6,230 bases of DNA, taken from Thermotogaceae bacterium (lineage in GTDB: Bacteria; Thermotogota; Thermotogae; Thermotogales; Thermotogaceae). Within the stretch, counting starts at the first letter, position 1, and each line of letters begins with the position of its first letter. The notes below the pieces were generated by a model. The model was not told the origin of the DNA, searched no databases, and saw only the letters and a program-made list of their open reading frames with translations. The DNA lies in assembly GCA_027038385.1 (NCBI GenBank), contig JALVXE010000202.1:1-6230 (forward strand), in the 5' to 3' direction. Shown in pieces: positions 5,202 through 6,230 of this stretch. Position numbers and translations under genes: made by a program.

Positions 5202-5278
5202 TGGTGGAGGCGATGGGACTTGAACCCACGACCTCTACCGTGCCATGGTAGCGCTCTCCCAAGCTGAGCTACGCCCCC
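5202..5278 (-). tRNA. tRNA-Ala(GGC)
   Basis: A full 77-base cloverleaf. Acceptor GGGGGCG pairs with CGCCTCC (one G-T), D stem GCTC/GAGC, anticodon stem CTACC/GGTAG, T stem GTGGG/CCCAT (one G-T) with TTCAAGT loop, discriminator A and encoded CCA. The loop ATGGCAC gives anticodon GGC at 5242-5244. It is the first gene after a strong promoter, and no terminator separates it from the following tRNAs. Confidence 0.98.
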
Positions 5279-5290
5279 ACACCGGCGGTG

Positions 5291-5319
5291 ATTGTACCAA
5301 CACACAGGCTTTTTTTCAA
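5291..5319 (-). promoter_or_regulatory. Strong promoter ahead of tRNA-Ala
   Basis: TTGAAA (5314-5319) and TACAAT (5291-5296) are 17 bp apart with an extended -10 TGG, close to the housekeeping sigma consensus. The -10 ends 12 bases before the mature tRNA 5' end, a normal distance for a stable-RNA promoter. Without another promoter in the infC leader it may also feed the downstream operon. Confidence 0.8.
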
Positions 5320-5358
5320 GATGTTTTTCCCTCCGTCCCGTGAGTGCAGATGAAAGCG

Positions 5359-5370
5359 TCAATCGATTGA
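5359..5370. repeat. 12-bp perfect palindrome
   Basis: TCAATCGATTGA is a loopless palindrome lying about 25 bases after the glycoside hydrolase stop and 40 bases upstream of the tRNA-Ala -35 box. Such a site could be an operator, but it is far from the promoter and only one copy is visible. The remainder of 5320-5395 shows no clear terminator or gene. Confidence 0.3.
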
Positions 5371-5395
5371 ATTTTTTGAACAGCCAATTCTTACT

Positions 5396-6230
5396 CTACA
5401 AATACTCTTCGATCTTTCTCAATTTCTCCACGCTTTGCTTCAACCCACCTTCTCGGTTTCTCAAAAGCCACGTTTCTTTGTACTTCTCAACAAGTCTGGA
5501 AAAATTCTCCTTTAGATCCACATCTTTTCCTTTCATCTTAAGCATGAGATCTATCGAAAAGATCGCCATTTCAACGCCGTTCTCTATCTCTTTTTTCAGA
5601 ATATCCGAGTCACTTCTTCTGAGTAAGGATGACAGGAATCTCTCACGGGTGTCTAACAACACATCCCTTGCTTTTTCCAATTTCTTGATATCTATTTCAC
5701 TTTCCCTTTCTTTGAATTTTTCTGGCCATATCAAAACCGCTCCGAAGACATTGGAGTTTGGTATGTTCACCCCGATCATCTTGTAGGCGTTTCCCATTTC
5801 AATGAGAGCTTTTCCGCTCTCAAAGTTTTCATCCATTAAAACGTGCATCGACAGAGATTTGGAAAGATCGATATCAGCTTCATAATTCCAGCTCTTCGCA
5901 GAAGCATAGACTATCCCTGGGAAGGATATCGGGAGGTGTTGCCAGTGGCCGTTGTCTCCCCAATCTGTCATCAGAACTCCTATTGCCCCGTATTTCAACC
6001 CACTTGAGACGGCGTTATCCACATTCCCTACCATGTTCCCGACTCTTCCAACTATAGAGTTCCAGCTTGATGTTCCAGGCACTACGTAAAAAGGAACACC
6101 GGAATTTCTGAATATCCTGCATTCCTCATCAAACGGATGATCCTTCTCGTATCCCCAGATGAGAGCTATGACTGAATCTGGTATCTCCGATACGAGCTCC
6201 GGATGGTTCTTTATGATGTCTCCCCAGAAC
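5396..6230 (-). CDS. Probable family 20 glycoside hydrolase (beta-N-acetylhexosaminidase-like), C-terminal part
   Basis: An open frame runs from the right window edge to a TAG at 5396-5398, giving 277 visible residues; the N-terminus and true start are outside. The visible part has IWGYEKDHPFD (24-34), FYVVPGTSSWNS (47-58) and MTDWGDNGHW (87-96), a pattern I associate with GH20 beta-hexosaminidase-like proteins that cleave terminal N-acetylhexosamine. The remaining 180 residues look mostly helical. The family's catalytic Asp-Glu pair would lie upstream of the window edge, so activity and any signal peptide cannot be judged. A GTG at 6080-6082 is an internal Val (residue 50) inside the conserved block, not a start. 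The gene ends 117 bases before tRNA-Ala and appears to be a separate transcription unit, although no terminator is evident. Family assignment is from memory of motifs. Confidence 0.72.
   Translation of the reverse strand, partial: FWGDIIKNHPELVSEIPDSVIALIWGYEKDHPFDEECRIFRNSGVPFYVVPGTSSWNSIVGRVGNMVGNVDNAVSSGLKYGAIGVLMTDWGDNGHWQHLPISFPGIVYASAKSWNYEADIDLSKSLSMHVLMDENFESGKALIEMGNAYKMIGVNIPNSNVFGAVLIWPEKFKERESEIDIKKLEKARDVLLDTRERFLSSLLRRSDSDILKKEIENGVEMAIFSIDLMLKMKGKDVDLKENFSRLVEKYKETWLLRNREGGLKQSVEKLRKIEEYL

Noticed and set aside
4837..5262. A 141-residue minus-strand reading frame over the tRNA cluster
   Set aside because: It is the translation of three tRNA genes and the leader (segments such as PVVQRIERRIPNP and LAQQVEHLTLNQ are typical tRNA-derived false proteins).
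5001..5278. tRNA cluster as an integration (att) site for a mobile element
   Set aside because: No integrase, no direct repeat of a tRNA 3' end and no shift in composition are visible next to it.
5267..5340. Small minus-strand frame: GGAGGG then TTG and 16 codons, ending in tRNA-Ala
   Set aside because: The TTG is the -35 box of the tRNA promoter and the frame runs into the tRNA; the peptide has no support, so the Shine-Dalgarno match is probably chance.
5292..5786. Plus-strand open frame of 164 codons at the right side
   Set aside because: It is antisense to the glycoside hydrolase and overlaps the tRNA-Ala promoter; Phe/Ser/Leu-rich with no recognisable motif.
1..6230. CRISPR array, insertion sequence or defence system
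   Set aside because: No regularly spaced repeats, transposase or defence-type gene was seen; the window is almost fully occupied by core genes and tRNAs.

Overview
This looks like a chromosomal core-gene segment from a thermophilic bacterium, most likely a member of the Thermotogota (Thermotoga and relatives). That is inferred from protein character and gene order, not from a search. Proteins are rich in Lys, Glu and Ile, with Arg mostly AGA/AGG and frequent ATA Ile codons. tRNA stems are GC-rich. A short STAS protein between aspS and cmk closely resembles, from memory, the anti-sigma factor antagonist TM1442 of T. maritima and its surroundings. Genus cannot be fixed from this window. Every gene lies on the minus strand, so transcription runs from high to low coordinates.

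Right end (5396-6230): the C-terminal 277 residues of a probable family 20 glycoside hydrolase, cut by the window edge. It is followed by a 117-base gap holding a 12-base palindrome and a strong promoter.

Middle (5001-5278): three tRNA genes in the order Ala(GGC), Arg(CCT), Lys(CTT), all with an encoded CCA. Ala and Arg each have their own extended -10 promoter of the same design (TTGAAA, 16-17 bp, TG-n-TACAAT or TAGAAT). Lys follows Arg after 9 bases.

Leader (4848-5000): 153 bases packed with hairpins, including two far-apart segments that can pair perfectly over 10 bp in competition with local hairpins, and a small terminator-like hairpin. I see no convincing promoter in it. It precedes infC, whose only reasonable start is a non-canonical ATC behind an AGGAGGGG ribosome binding site.

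Left (1-4847): eight genes with gaps of 1-20 bases or overlaps: infC, rpmI, rplT, mrp, aspS, a STAS-domain anti-sigma factor antagonist, cmk and ispH (first 32 codons only). Spacing argues for one long operon joining translation initiation (IF3), the large subunit (L35, L20), a Mrp-type P-loop ATPase, tRNA charging, a regulatory switch protein, CMP phosphorylation and isoprenoid synthesis.

No mobile element, CRISPR array, defence locus or wholly new gene family was seen. The parts most worth following are the infC leader with its ATC start, and a Mrp protein lacking the second cysteine of its usual CxxC iron-sulphur motif.
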